Positions 15,243 to 23,376 of a stretch of DNA of 53,862 bases are shown here, piece after piece. The notes under the pieces were generated by a model. It saw nothing but the letters and a program-made list of their open reading frames with translations. It did not search any database and had not been told where the DNA came from. A program made the position numbers and the translations under genes. The first letter of the stretch is position 1, and every line of letters starts with the position of its first letter. Origin of the DNA: Caballeronia hypogeia (GTDB lineage: Bacteria; Pseudomonadota; Gammaproteobacteria; Burkholderiales; Burkholderiaceae); contig NZ_FCOA02000042.1 in NCBI RefSeq assembly GCF_001544875.2, positions 1 to 53,862 of the forward strand. The letters are read 5' to 3'.

Positions 15243-16171
15243 AAAGCGTCGTCATTCTCGGCATCTTCGTGACGGACCTCGCGTTTCGTGCGCAACGCAT
15301 GCCCTTGCTGGGCGAGACCGTCGCGGGCTCCGCGTTCAAGATGGGGCCGGGCGGCAAGGGCTCGAATCAGGCGGTGGCCGCCGCGCGCGCGGGCGCGGAC
15401 GTGATCTTCTGCACGCGCATCGGCGCGGATGCGTTCGGCGAAATCGCGCAGGCGACGTGGGCCGCCGAAGGCATCACCTCGCGCGCGACCGTGATGAGCG
15501 ATGTGGCCACGGGCGCCGCGCATATCTATGTCGATGAAAACACTGGCGGCAACGCGATCATCGTGGCGGCGGGCGCGGCAGGGGCGCTCGTGCCCGAAGA
15601 CGTCGACGCCATCGAGGACGACATCGCGCGCGCGGGCGTCTTCGTCACCCAACTGGAGCAGCCGATTCCCGCCGCGCGCCGTGGACTCGAACTCGCACGC
15701 AAGCATGGCGTGACGACCGTGTTCAACCCCGCGCCCGCCATGCCGCTCAGCGACGATATCTATCCGCTGTGCGACTACATCACGCCGAACGAAACGGAAG
15801 CGGCCGCGTTGACCGGCATCGAGATCGCGAATGTCGAAGACGCGCGCCGCGCCGCGAACGTGCTGATCGGCAAGGGCGCGCGCGCCGTGATCGTCACTCT
15901 GGGCGAAGCGGGCGCGCTGCTGCACACGGCGAGCGAATCGGCGCTCGTTCCCGCGTTCGACTGCGGCCGTGTCGTCGAAACGGCAGGCGCGGGCGATGGC
16001 TTCACCGGCGGTTTCGCGGCCGCGCTCGCACGCGGTGAAAGCCCGCTCGATGCGGTGCGTTTCGGCTGCGCGCTCGCGAGCCTTTCGGTGACGCGTCCGG
16101 GCACCGCGCCGTCAATGCCGCGCCTCGATGAAATCAACGCGGTGCTCGAACAAAGGAGCGTCACGCAATGA
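15239..16171 (+). CDS. rbsK: PfkB-family sugar kinase, probable 2-deoxyribokinase
   Basis: A 310-residue ribokinase-family enzyme: GPGGKGSNQAVAAAR (sugar-binding Gly-Gly region), NPAPAMP, ITPNETEAAALTG and the C-terminal ETAGAGDGFTGG with catalytic base Asp253. Aligned by eye with E. coli RbsK (GSINADH), the start reads GIFVTDL, so Asn14 of ribokinase is Val11 here. In Salmonella deoxyribokinase the same position is Met10, described as the key residue that separates deoxyribose from ribose. With deoC and an ALDH in the same operon, phosphorylation of 2-deoxyribose at O5 is the best guess; ribose is the alternative. It overlaps both neighbours by 4 bases. Confidence 0.88.
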   Translation: MKSVVILGIFVTDLAFRAQRMPLLGETVAGSAFKMGPGGKGSNQAVAAARAGADVIFCTRIGADAFGEIAQATWAAEGITSRATVMSDVATGAAHIYVDENTGGNAIIVAAGAAGALVPEDVDAIEDDIARAGVFVTQLEQPIPAARRGLELARKHGVTTVFNPAPAMPLSDDIYPLCDYITPNETEAAALTGIEIANVEDARRAANVLIGKGARAVIVTLGEAGALLHTASESALVPAFDCGRVVETAGAGDGFTGGFAAALARGESPLDAVRFGCALASLSVTRPGTAPSMPRLDEINAVLEQRSVTQ

Positions 16172-17202
16172 GGTGGTTTCAGGATCGCCAGTTCAATTTT
16201 CTGATCGGCGTGAATGTGCTCGTCGTCATCGTCGCGACGTGGCTGTCGCACGGCCAGTTTCTCGACATCGACAATCTTCAGTCAATGGGCGGTCAGTTGC
16301 CCGAGCTCGGCCTGCTCGCCCTCGGCATCATGCTGTCGATGGTGTCGGGGAACGGAGGCATCGATCTGTCGGGTGTCGGGCTCGCGAATCTTTCCGGCAT
16401 GGTTGCGGCGATGCTTCTGCCGCATATGGTTTCCGCCGATGATTCTCCCGCGCTCTATACCGGCGTGTTCGTATGCATCGTCGTGTTGATGGGCGCGCTA
16501 GGCGGCTTGCTCAACGGCGTGGTGATCGCGAAGCTCAGGCTCACGCCGATTCTCTGCACGCTCGGCACGCAATTGCTCTTTACCGGCATCGCGGTCGTTC
16601 TGAGCAACGGCGCATCGGTGCGCGTGGAGTATGTCGATCCGCTTTCCAACATCGGCAACGGCACCTTCCTGCAAGTGCCCATTTCGCTGTGGATCTTCAT
16701 CGCGGCCGTGCTGCTGCTCGGCTGGATCTTGAAGCGCACGCCCTTCGGCCTGCGTCTCTATCTGATGGGCACGAACCCGAAGGCCGCGTTCTATGCGGGG
16801 ATTCCGCGCGCGGGCATGCTGATCGTCACTTATGGTTTGTGCGGTGTGCTCGCATCGCTCGCGGGCCTGATCAGCGCGACGCACACGTCGAGCGCGAAGT
16901 GGGACTACGGCAATTCGTATCTGCTGATCGCGATTCTGATCGCGGTGATGGGCGGCGTGAATCCGGCGGGCGGCTACGGCCGCATCGTCTGTGTGTTTCT
17001 CGCCGCGACGGTGTTGCAGTTCCTGTCGAGCCTGTTCAATCTCCTCGGCGTGTCGCAGTTTTTCGGCGATTGCGCGTGGGGCTTTCTGCTGCTCGCATCG
17101 CTCGCATTCGCGGGTGGCGAGCGCGTGCGCGCGATCTTCGGCATCGGCGGCGCCGCGCCCAGAAGCAATGTTCCGCCGCCGCCTGCATCGACCGGAAAAT
17201 AG
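16168..17202 (+). CDS. Sugar ABC transporter permease (RbsC/LsrC-type), first of two
   Basis: A 344-residue inner-membrane protein of the BPD_transp_2 family with about nine to ten hydrophobic segments (e.g. FLIGVNVLVVIVATWL, ALGGLLNGVVIAKL, LLIAILIAVMGGVNPAGGYG). The LGTQLLFTGIA segment is characteristic of CUT2 permeases. Its ATG overlaps the kinase stop. A second, different permease is encoded at 19840, so the channel is probably a heterodimer as in the Lsr (AI-2) and rhamnose importers. Confidence 0.9.
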   Translation: MRWFQDRQFNFLIGVNVLVVIVATWLSHGQFLDIDNLQSMGGQLPELGLLALGIMLSMVSGNGGIDLSGVGLANLSGMVAAMLLPHMVSADDSPALYTGVFVCIVVLMGALGGLLNGVVIAKLRLTPILCTLGTQLLFTGIAVVLSNGASVRVEYVDPLSNIGNGTFLQVPISLWIFIAAVLLLGWILKRTPFGLRLYLMGTNPKAAFYAGIPRAGMLIVTYGLCGVLASLAGLISATHTSSAKWDYGNSYLLIAILIAVMGGVNPAGGYGRIVCVFLAATVLQFLSSLFNLLGVSQFFGDCAWGFLLLASLAFAGGERVRAIFGIGGAAPRSNVPPPPASTGK

Positions 17203-17254
17203 TGTTGCGTGTGATGTGCAAAGAGACCAATCGATACATAAAGGAGACAACGCA

Positions 17255-18259
17255 ATGAAGCTGAACAAACTGGGCACCGCGCTCACGGCGATCGCACTCG
17301 CCGCCGGCGCGATTGCAGCGGCGCAGGCCGCGACGAACGAAACCATCGTGACGGTCGTGAAGGTGACCGGCATCAACTGGTTCAATCGCATGGACGAAGG
17401 CGTGAAGGAGTTCGGCAAGGAAAACCCGAACATCAACGCGTATCAGACGGGTCCGGGCCGCGCCGACGCCGCGCAGCAACTGAAGATCATCGAAGACCTG
17501 ATCGCGAAGAAGGTCACGGCGATCGCCGTGGTGCCGTACGATCCGCCGACGCTCGAACCGGCGCTCAAGAAGGCGATGGATCGCGGCATCAAGGTCGTCA
17601 CGCATGAAGCGGACAACGCGAAGAACACGATGGTCGATATCGAAGCCTTCGACAACACCGCATACGGCGCGGGCCTGAACGAGCGTCTCGCGAAGTGCAT
17701 GGGACAGCAGGGCAAGTGGGCGGTGCTGGTCGGCTCGCTCGGTTCGCGCTCGCAGGTGCAATGGGCCGATGGCGGCATCGGCAACGCGAAGGCCAAGTAT
17801 CCGAAGATGGATCTGGTCGAGCCCAAGCTCGAAACCAATAACGATGGCGAGCGCGCCTATCAGGTCGCGAAGGAAGTGCTGCGCAAGCATCCGGATCTGA
17901 CGGGCTTCCAGGGTTCGTCGTCGCTGGACGTGATCGGCATCGGGCGCGCGGTCGAGGAAGCGGGCAAGGTCGGCAAGATCTGCGTGTACGGCACGGGCCT
18001 GCCGACGGAAGCGGGCAAATTCCTCGAAAGCGGCGCGATCAACGGCATCGCGTTCTGGGACCCCAAGCTCGCCGGTCTGGCGATGAACAAGGTCGCGCAG
18101 ATGCTCGTGGACGGCAAGGAAGTACAGAACGGCGCGGACCTCGGCATCACCGGCTACAACAAGGTGACGGTGACGAAGGGCCCGGGCAAGGGCGTGATCG
18201 TGCGCGGCACCGGCTGGGTGGACGTCGACAAGACGAACTACAAGCAATATAACTTCTGA
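17255..18259 (+). CDS. Periplasmic sugar-binding protein (RhaS/LsrB-type)
   Basis: A 334-residue substrate-binding protein with a clean signal peptide (KLGTALTAIALAAGAIAAAQA) and a type-I periplasmic binding fold of the Peripla_BP_4 class. Motifs include VKVTGINWFNRMDEGVKEFG, IAVVPYDPPTLEPALKKAMDRGIKVVTHEAD and GFQGSSSLDVIGIGRAVEEAG, close in style to AI-2 (LsrB) and rhamnose (RhaS) binders. AAGGAG lies nine bases before the ATG. Given the operon, 2-deoxyribose or a deoxyribosyl compound is the probable ligand. A strong hairpin follows the gene, likely keeping its mRNA more abundant than that of the rest of the transporter. Confidence 0.9.
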   Translation: MKLNKLGTALTAIALAAGAIAAAQAATNETIVTVVKVTGINWFNRMDEGVKEFGKENPNINAYQTGPGRADAAQQLKIIEDLIAKKVTAIAVVPYDPPTLEPALKKAMDRGIKVVTHEADNAKNTMVDIEAFDNTAYGAGLNERLAKCMGQQGKWAVLVGSLGSRSQVQWADGGIGNAKAKYPKMDLVEPKLETNNDGERAYQVAKEVLRKHPDLTGFQGSSSLDVIGIGRAVEEAGKVGKICVYGTGLPTEAGKFLESGAINGIAFWDPKLAGLAMNKVAQMLVDGKEVQNGADLGITGYNKVTVTKGPGKGVIVRGTGWVDVDKTNYKQYNF

Positions 18260-18269
18260 TGTGACGTGC

Positions 18270-18298
18270 GCGGCGTGCCTTGTTTCAAGGTGCGCCGC
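18270..18298 (+). other. Intercistronic stem-loop between binding protein and ATPase
   Basis: GCGGCG (18270-18275) pairs with CGCCGC (18293-18298), continued by two G-U wobbles and CCTTG/CAAGG, giving a continuous 13-pair stem around a TTT loop. There is no T run, so it is not a full terminator. Such hairpins after binding-protein genes usually protect the upstream mRNA and lower downstream expression. Confidence 0.7.
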
Positions 18299-18313
18299 CT
18301 GCTTCGATACGAC

Positions 18314-19843
18314 ATGACCACCACGACACCGCTTCTCGAAGTCGTCAACATCCACAAACGCTTCACCGGCGTGTATGCGCTGCGTGGCGTGAGTCTCGCG
18401 TTCGAGCGGGGACAGATCTATCACCTGCTCGGCGAGAACGGCTGCGGCAAGAGCACGCTCATCAAGATCATTTCCGGCGCGCAGCCGCCCGATGAAGGCG
18501 AGCTCGTCATCGAAGGCCTGCGTCACAGCAGGCTCTCGCCGCTCGAGTCGCTTTCGGCGGGCATCGAGACGGTTTATCAGGACCTCTCGCTGCTTCCGAA
18601 CATGAGCGTTGCGGAGAACGTCGCGCTGACGTCCGAGCTCGCGGAGCACGCGGGCAAGCTCGCGCGCACCTTTAATCGCCGTGCGCTTGCACAAACTGCC
18701 GCCCGCGCGCTCGAAGCGGTCGGCTTGCCGGGCGACGCGGACTTCCAGAAGACGCTCATCGAACAGCTGCCGCTCGCGACGCGGCAACTCGTCGCCATTG
18801 CGCGCGCGATCGCGAGCGAGGCGAAGTTCGTCATCATGGACGAGCCGACGACTTCGCTCACTCAGAAGGAAGTCGATAACCTGATCGCCGTACTCGCGCG
18901 TCTGCGCGCGGATGGCGTCGCCGTGCTGTTCGTCAGCCACAAGCTCGACGAATGCTACGCGATCGGCGGCGAAGTGATCGTGCTGCGCGACGGCCAGAAG
19001 ATGACGCAAGGGCCGATCGAAAACTACACCAAGGCGCAGATCAGCGAGCTCATGACGGGCAAGCATCTTTCGACGGAGCGCTATCGCGCGGAAGGCGAAG
19101 CGGGTGCATCGCAAGTAGTGCTCGACGTGCAGGGTCTCGGCCGCAAAGGCCAGTTCACCGATGTGTCGTTCAAGCTGCACAAGGGCGAGATTCTCGGCGT
19201 GACCGGGCTGCTCGATTCGGGCCGCAACGAACTCGCGCGCGCATTGGCGGGCGTCGCGCCCGCGGACATCGGCACGGTGACGCTCGACGGCATGCGCGTG
19301 CGGCTGCAATCGCCCGCCGATGCCAAGGCGCAGCGCATCGGCTATGTGCCGGAAGATCGCCTGAACGAAGGGCTGTTCCTCGACAAGCCGATCCGCGACA
19401 ACGTCGTCACCGCGATGATCGCGAGCCTGCGCGACCGCTTCGGCCAGATCGACCGCAAGCGTGCGCAAGCGCTCGCTGAACGCACGGTGAAGGACCTGCA
19501 GATCGCCACACCCGATGTCGACAAGCCCGTGCAATCGCTTTCGGGCGGCAACCAGCAACGCGTGCTGATCGGCCGCTGGCTCGCGATCGATCCGCGCGTG
19601 CTGATTCTGCACGGCCCGACGGTCGGCGTCGATGTGGGATCGAAGGACATCATTTACCGCATCATGCAGCGGCTCTCGAAGGAGGGCATCGGTATCATCC
19701 TGATCAGCGACGACCTGCCCGAGCTGCTGCAGAACTGTGACCGCATTCTGATGATGAAGAAAGGCCGCATTGCGAGCGAATATCGCGCGGACCGGCTGAA
19801 CGAAGCCGATCTTTATCACGCGCTACTTTCAGAGGCAGCATGA
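18314..19843 (+). CDS. Sugar ABC transporter ATP-binding protein (RbsA/LsrA-type, two nucleotide-binding domains)
   Basis: A 509-residue fused double ATPase. The first domain has a canonical Walker A (GENGCGKST), Q-loop (VYQDLSLLPN) and Walker B (FVIMDEPTTSL), but its signature is the degenerate QLPLATRQ. The second has the usual degenerate Walker A of CUT2 ATPases (GLLDSGRNE), an intact LSGGNQQR signature and a Walker-B-like VLILHGPT in which the usual acidic pair is replaced by His-Gly. The ATG at 18314 is chosen; the open frame begins upstream at 18266 inside the hairpin. It overlaps the second permease by 4 bases. Confidence 0.9.
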   Translation: MTTTTPLLEVVNIHKRFTGVYALRGVSLAFERGQIYHLLGENGCGKSTLIKIISGAQPPDEGELVIEGLRHSRLSPLESLSAGIETVYQDLSLLPNMSVAENVALTSELAEHAGKLARTFNRRALAQTAARALEAVGLPGDADFQKTLIEQLPLATRQLVAIARAIASEAKFVIMDEPTTSLTQKEVDNLIAVLARLRADGVAVLFVSHKLDECYAIGGEVIVLRDGQKMTQGPIENYTKAQISELMTGKHLSTERYRAEGEAGASQVVLDVQGLGRKGQFTDVSFKLHKGEILGVTGLLDSGRNELARALAGVAPADIGTVTLDGMRVRLQSPADAKAQRIGYVPEDRLNEGLFLDKPIRDNVVTAMIASLRDRFGQIDRKRAQALAERTVKDLQIATPDVDKPVQSLSGGNQQRVLIGRWLAIDPRVLILHGPTVGVDVGSKDIIYRIMQRLSKEGIGIILISDDLPELLQNCDRILMMKKGRIASEYRADRLNEADLYHALLSEAA

Positions 19844-20901
19844 GCATGAGCGAATCCATCCGCCGCACGGGAAGCGAGACGGTGCCGCAGCCGGTGGCCG
19901 AAGTCGCGCCGCGTGTGCGCAAAGGCAATCTGTACGCACAGTTGATGCGCAATCCGGAGTGGTTCACGGTCGGGCTGATCGTGGTGACGTGTCTCGTCGT
20001 GGGCAGCCTCAACCCGCGCTTCTTCCAGCTCGCCACGCTGTTCGACATGCTGCATTCCGCGACGACGGTCTCGCTCTTCGCGCTCGGCACGCTGGTCGTG
20101 CTGGCGTCGGGCGGCATCGACGTATCGTTTACGGCGATCGCGGCGCTTACGATGTATTCGATCACCAAGGCCGTGTTCGCGTGGTGGCCGGAGTGCCCGT
20201 TCGTGCTGATCCTGCTGGCCGGTGCGCTCGGCGGCGTGGTGCTCGGCGTGATTAACGGCCTGCTCGTGCATCGGCTGAAAGCGCCGTCGCTGATCGTGAC
20301 CATTGGCACGCAGTATCTGTATCGCGGTTTGTTGCTGACGTTTGTCGGCACGCAGTTCTTCATGAACATTCCGCACAGCATGGATACGTTCGGGCGTCTG
20401 CCGCTGTTCTTCTATCACACGCCCGATGGTCTGCGCGCCGTGCTGCCGGTGTCGGTGATCGCGCTCGTGATCGCGGCGATGGTCACCTGGTGGCTGCTCA
20501 ATCGCACGATGATGGGACGCGGCGTCTACGCGATGGGCGGCTCGCTCGCGATCGCCGAACGGCTCGGCTACAACCTGCGCGCGATCCATCTTTTCGTGTT
20601 CGGCTATACCGGTTTGCTGGCGGGCGTCGCGGGCATTCTGCACGTTTCGACGAACCGGCTCGCGAATCCGTTCGATCTCGTCGGCACGGAGCTCGATGTG
20701 ATCGCCGCCGTGATTCTCGGCGGCGCGCGCATCACCGGCGGTACGGGAACGGTCGCAGGCACGCTGCTCGGCGTCGTGCTCGTCACGCTCATCAATAACG
20801 TGCTGATTCTCGTCGGCGTGCCGAGCACCTGGCAGAAGGTCATCATTGGCGCGTTCATTCTTTTTGCGGGAACGCTGTTCGCGCTCGGACGCAGACAGTA
20901 A
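19840..20901 (+). CDS. Sugar ABC transporter permease, second of two
   Basis: A 353-residue CUT2-type permease. After a hydrophilic N-terminal tail of about 40 residues it has about nine membrane segments, the ASGGIDVSFTAIAALTMY motif and VILGGARITGGTGTVAGTLLG near the C-terminus, both typical of RbsC/LsrD relatives. It is the last gene of the operon and is followed by a strong bidirectional terminator. A second ATG at 19846 could also start translation. Confidence 0.9.
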   Translation: MSMSESIRRTGSETVPQPVAEVAPRVRKGNLYAQLMRNPEWFTVGLIVVTCLVVGSLNPRFFQLATLFDMLHSATTVSLFALGTLVVLASGGIDVSFTAIAALTMYSITKAVFAWWPECPFVLILLAGALGGVVLGVINGLLVHRLKAPSLIVTIGTQYLYRGLLLTFVGTQFFMNIPHSMDTFGRLPLFFYHTPDGLRAVLPVSVIALVIAAMVTWWLLNRTMMGRGVYAMGGSLAIAERLGYNLRAIHLFVFGYTGLLAGVAGILHVSTNRLANPFDLVGTELDVIAAVILGGARITGGTGTVAGTLLGVVLVTLINNVLILVGVPSTWQKVIIGAFILFAGTLFALGRRQ

Positions 20902-20944
20902 GCACACTAGGCACGGTCAGCGCCTTTTCGAAAACCGGAACGAA

Positions 20945-20985
20945 AACGGCCCATTCAAAAACTGAATGGGCCGTTCGCCTTTTTA
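20945..20985. terminator. Bidirectional terminator between the transporter operon and deoR-like gene
   Basis: A 13-bp perfect stem (20945-20957 with 20963-20975) with loop AAAAC, followed on the plus strand by CGCCTTTTT. It is flanked by A-rich sequence on the other side, so it can serve both converging transcripts. Confidence 0.88.
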
Positions 20986-20995
20986 TCGGAACGAT

Positions 20996-21718
20996 TCACG
21001 CGCGCTTTTTAAGCGTCTGGCCTTCTTCGGTGATGACCGAATCGAATTCGGAGAGCTGCGAGAAGCGCACGGCCTTGACCTTGCCGAACTTGCTTGCATC
21101 GACGACGAGATGACGTTCCACCGCGCTTGCCATTGCCGCCTGCTTGATGGCGACTTCGTGAAAATTCCAGCAGGTCACGCCGCGCGCCTCGTCCACACCG
21201 CCCGCCGACATGAAAGCCTTGTTGATCCCCATGCGCCGCAAGATCTCGACGCTCTCATCGCTTGCGAACGACTCGGAAGACGGCACGTATACCCCGCCGA
21301 GCAGAATCATTCGCACATTGGGCTTGCGCCGCAAAATCTCCGCGACATTGAGCGAATAACATACGACCGTCAGATGCATCTCGACGGGAATCTGGCGCGC
21401 GAGCGTCGTCAACGTCGTGCCGCAGTCAATGAAGATGGTTTCGTTATCCACGAGCAGTTGCGCCGCATGATTCGACGCGACCGCCTTCGCCTGCGCGAAG
21501 TGATCTTTTTCCTCTTCGATGGTGTATCCGGCGTTCGGCACATCGGCGGCGCTGACGATGTAGCCGCCGAGATAAGTGAACTGTCCGGGATGTGCGGCGA
21601 TATCGCGGCGCACCGTCATTTCCGACACGCCGAGCAATGCGGCCGCATCGCGCAGGCGCATCACGTTCTGTTTTTCGAGCGCGTTCGAAAGGGCGCGCAA
21701 GCGGTCGTTCTTGGCCAT
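20996..21718 (-). CDS. DeoR-family transcriptional regulator
   Basis: A 240-residue DeoR/GlpR-type regulator. Residues about 4-55 are the winged helix (RLRALSNALEKQNVMRLRDAAALLGVSEMTVRRDIA), and the C-terminal half is the DeoR sugar-phosphate-binding domain (DCGTTLTTLARQIP, YSLNVAEIL, GGVYVPSSESF, DASKFGKV). It converges on the deoxyribose operon. In Salmonella the deoxyribose locus is likewise controlled by a DeoR-family repressor (DeoQ), so control of the operon at 11153-20901 with deoxyribose-5-phosphate as inducer is likely, though its own promoter shows no copy of the 11153 palindrome. Confidence 0.9.
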   Translation of the reverse strand: MAKNDRLRALSNALEKQNVMRLRDAAALLGVSEMTVRRDIAAHPGQFTYLGGYIVSAADVPNAGYTIEEEKDHFAQAKAVASNHAAQLLVDNETIFIDCGTTLTTLARQIPVEMHLTVVCYSLNVAEILRRKPNVRMILLGGVYVPSSESFASDESVEILRRMGINKAFMSAGGVDEARGVTCWNFHEVAIKQAAMASAVERHLVVDASKFGKVKAVRFSQLSEFDSVITEEGQTLKKRA

Positions 21719-21808
21719 CGGTGCGGCGCGATGATGCGCGCTATTGCGGGCGGCGTATCGCGCAGGGAGTGTTAGATTCTGGTCGTCGGATGAGAAGATT
21801 ATAACAAT

Positions 21809-21838
21809 GCGCGTCGCGCTTTTTGAGGCGCAACGCGC
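21809..21838 (-). terminator. Hairpin after the NCS1 permease gene
   Basis: GCGCGTCGCGC (21809-21819) and GCGCAACGCGC (21828-21838) pair at 10 of 11 positions around an eight-base loop. It lies downstream of the minus-strand permease gene. The tract that follows (ATTGTTATAATC) is not a good U run; it could contain the deoR-like promoter -10 (TATAAT). Termination is plausible but unproven. Confidence 0.45.
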
Positions 21839-21898
21839 GTGTCGGGGGTAAATCCCGAGGCCGGAAATCAGGCATGCATCGCATGCATGAGAAGTGCT

Positions 21899-23332
21899 TC
21901 AATCCGCGTCGGTCATCGGACCGGGAACGATGAGCCGCTCCGGCGCATGCGAGCCCGCGAAGCGCGACACGGCGTAATAGAGCACGCCCGGCACGACGAT
22001 CCCGACGATCCACGACACATCCACGCCGCCGAGCGCATCGACCCATGGACCAGTGTAGAAGCCCGTCGCGACGAACGGCATTTGCACGAGCACGCCGATC
22101 GCATAAACCGTGATGCCGGCAAGGTTCCATCGGCCGTAGCGGCCATCGACATCGAAGAGGGCGGGCACGTCGTAGCGTTCGCGCGTGACCCAGTAATAGT
22201 CGACGAGATTGATCGCGCTCCACGGCGTGAAGAACACGAGCAGGAACAGCAGAAACGAAGAAAAGGCCTTCAGGAAAGAGTGCTGCCCGAGCAGCGCGAG
22301 TCCGCTCGATGCCGCGACGCTCAGCAGCACGAACACGAACCGCGTGCGCGCCGAGATCTCGCGCTGCCCGCCGAAGCCTGTGACGATCGCAGCGACCGAC
22401 ATCACGCTGCCGTATGCGTTGAGCGTCGTGATCGTCAGCTTGCCGAGCGCGATCGTGAAATAGAGCACGGCGGCAATCGCGCCGGTCGCGCCGAGTCCGA
22501 CGATGAACGCGACCTCGTGCCCGGAAAAGCGCTCGCCGGCGAGCGCGGCGGCCAACACGCCGAAGGTCATCGAAACTTGCGCGCCGATCACCGTGCCGCT
22601 GAACACGGCGAGGAAGGTCCGGAGCGCGGACGTGGACTTCGGCAGATAGCGCGAATAGTCCGCGACATAAGGCCCATAAGCGATCTGCCACGACGCCGAC
22701 AACGAGACCGCCAGCAGGAACGACGCGACGGTGAAGTGGCGGTTCGCGAGCAGGCTGTCGAGCGCATGACCATGAAGCAGGCTCGCGAACAGATACAGAA
22801 ATGCGAGCGTGCCGACGATGCTCGACACGCGACCCATCGTGTGAATGATGCGATAGCCGAGGCCGGTAAGCAGCACGACCAGCGCGGAGAAGATCAGAAT
22901 CGACGTGGTGTTGTCCGTGTGCAGCAACTCGCCGACGGCCTGCCCCGCGAGCACCGTCCCGCCCGCCGAGAAGCCGATGTACATCACGCACACGAGCACG
23001 AGCGGAACGATCGCGCCATACACGCCGAACTGCACGCGGCTGGAGATCATCTGCGGCAGGCCGAGTTGCGGTCCCTGCGCGCCGTGCAACGCCATGACCG
23101 CGCCGCCGATCACCTGACCGATGAGCAGCCCGATCAGCGACCAGAAAACGTCGCCGCCGAGCACGACCGCGAGCGCGCCGACGACGACCGCCGTGACCTG
23201 CAGATTCGCGCCGAACCACAGCGTGAACTGGCTGAACAGATTGCCGTGGCGTTCGGCATCCGGAATGAAGTCGATCGACCTGCGCTCGATCAGCGAAGCG
23301 TTGTCATCGACAGTCGTGGTTTTGCGTTCCAT
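21899..23332 (-). CDS. NCS1-family permease (cytosine/purine/allantoin type)
   Basis: A 477-residue membrane protein with about 12 hydrophobic segments and NCS1 features: the N-terminal ERRSIDFIPDAERHG then LFSQFTLWFGANLQVTAV, QMISSRVQFGVYGA and the later FFTPWSAINLVDYYWV. NCS1 proteins are sodium- or proton-coupled importers of nucleobases, hydantoins, allantoin or pyridoxine-like compounds. The ATG at 23332 has AGGAG seven bases upstream. It is the third gene of an operon with a CoA-transferase and an acyl-CoA dehydrogenase, suggesting import of an acid that is then activated to a CoA ester; the substrate is unknown. Confidence 0.88.
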   Translation of the reverse strand: MERKTTTVDDNASLIERRSIDFIPDAERHGNLFSQFTLWFGANLQVTAVVVGALAVVLGGDVFWSLIGLLIGQVIGGAVMALHGAQGPQLGLPQMISSRVQFGVYGAIVPLVLVCVMYIGFSAGGTVLAGQAVGELLHTDNTTSILIFSALVVLLTGLGYRIIHTMGRVSSIVGTLAFLYLFASLLHGHALDSLLANRHFTVASFLLAVSLSASWQIAYGPYVADYSRYLPKSTSALRTFLAVFSGTVIGAQVSMTFGVLAAALAGERFSGHEVAFIVGLGATGAIAAVLYFTIALGKLTITTLNAYGSVMSVAAIVTGFGGQREISARTRFVFVLLSVAASSGLALLGQHSFLKAFSSFLLFLLVFFTPWSAINLVDYYWVTRERYDVPALFDVDGRYGRWNLAGITVYAIGVLVQMPFVATGFYTGPWVDALGGVDVSWIVGIVVPGVLYYAVSRFAGSHAPERLIVPGPMTDAD

Positions 23333-23376
23333 GCTCGTCTCCTGAGCGGTGAGGAACTTCATGAGGGAATGCGGCG

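Noticed and set aside
17036..19819. A 927-residue minus-strand open frame opposite the sugar ABC genes
   Set aside because: Arg/Leu/Asp/His-rich shadow of the binding protein and ATPase; no domain pattern.
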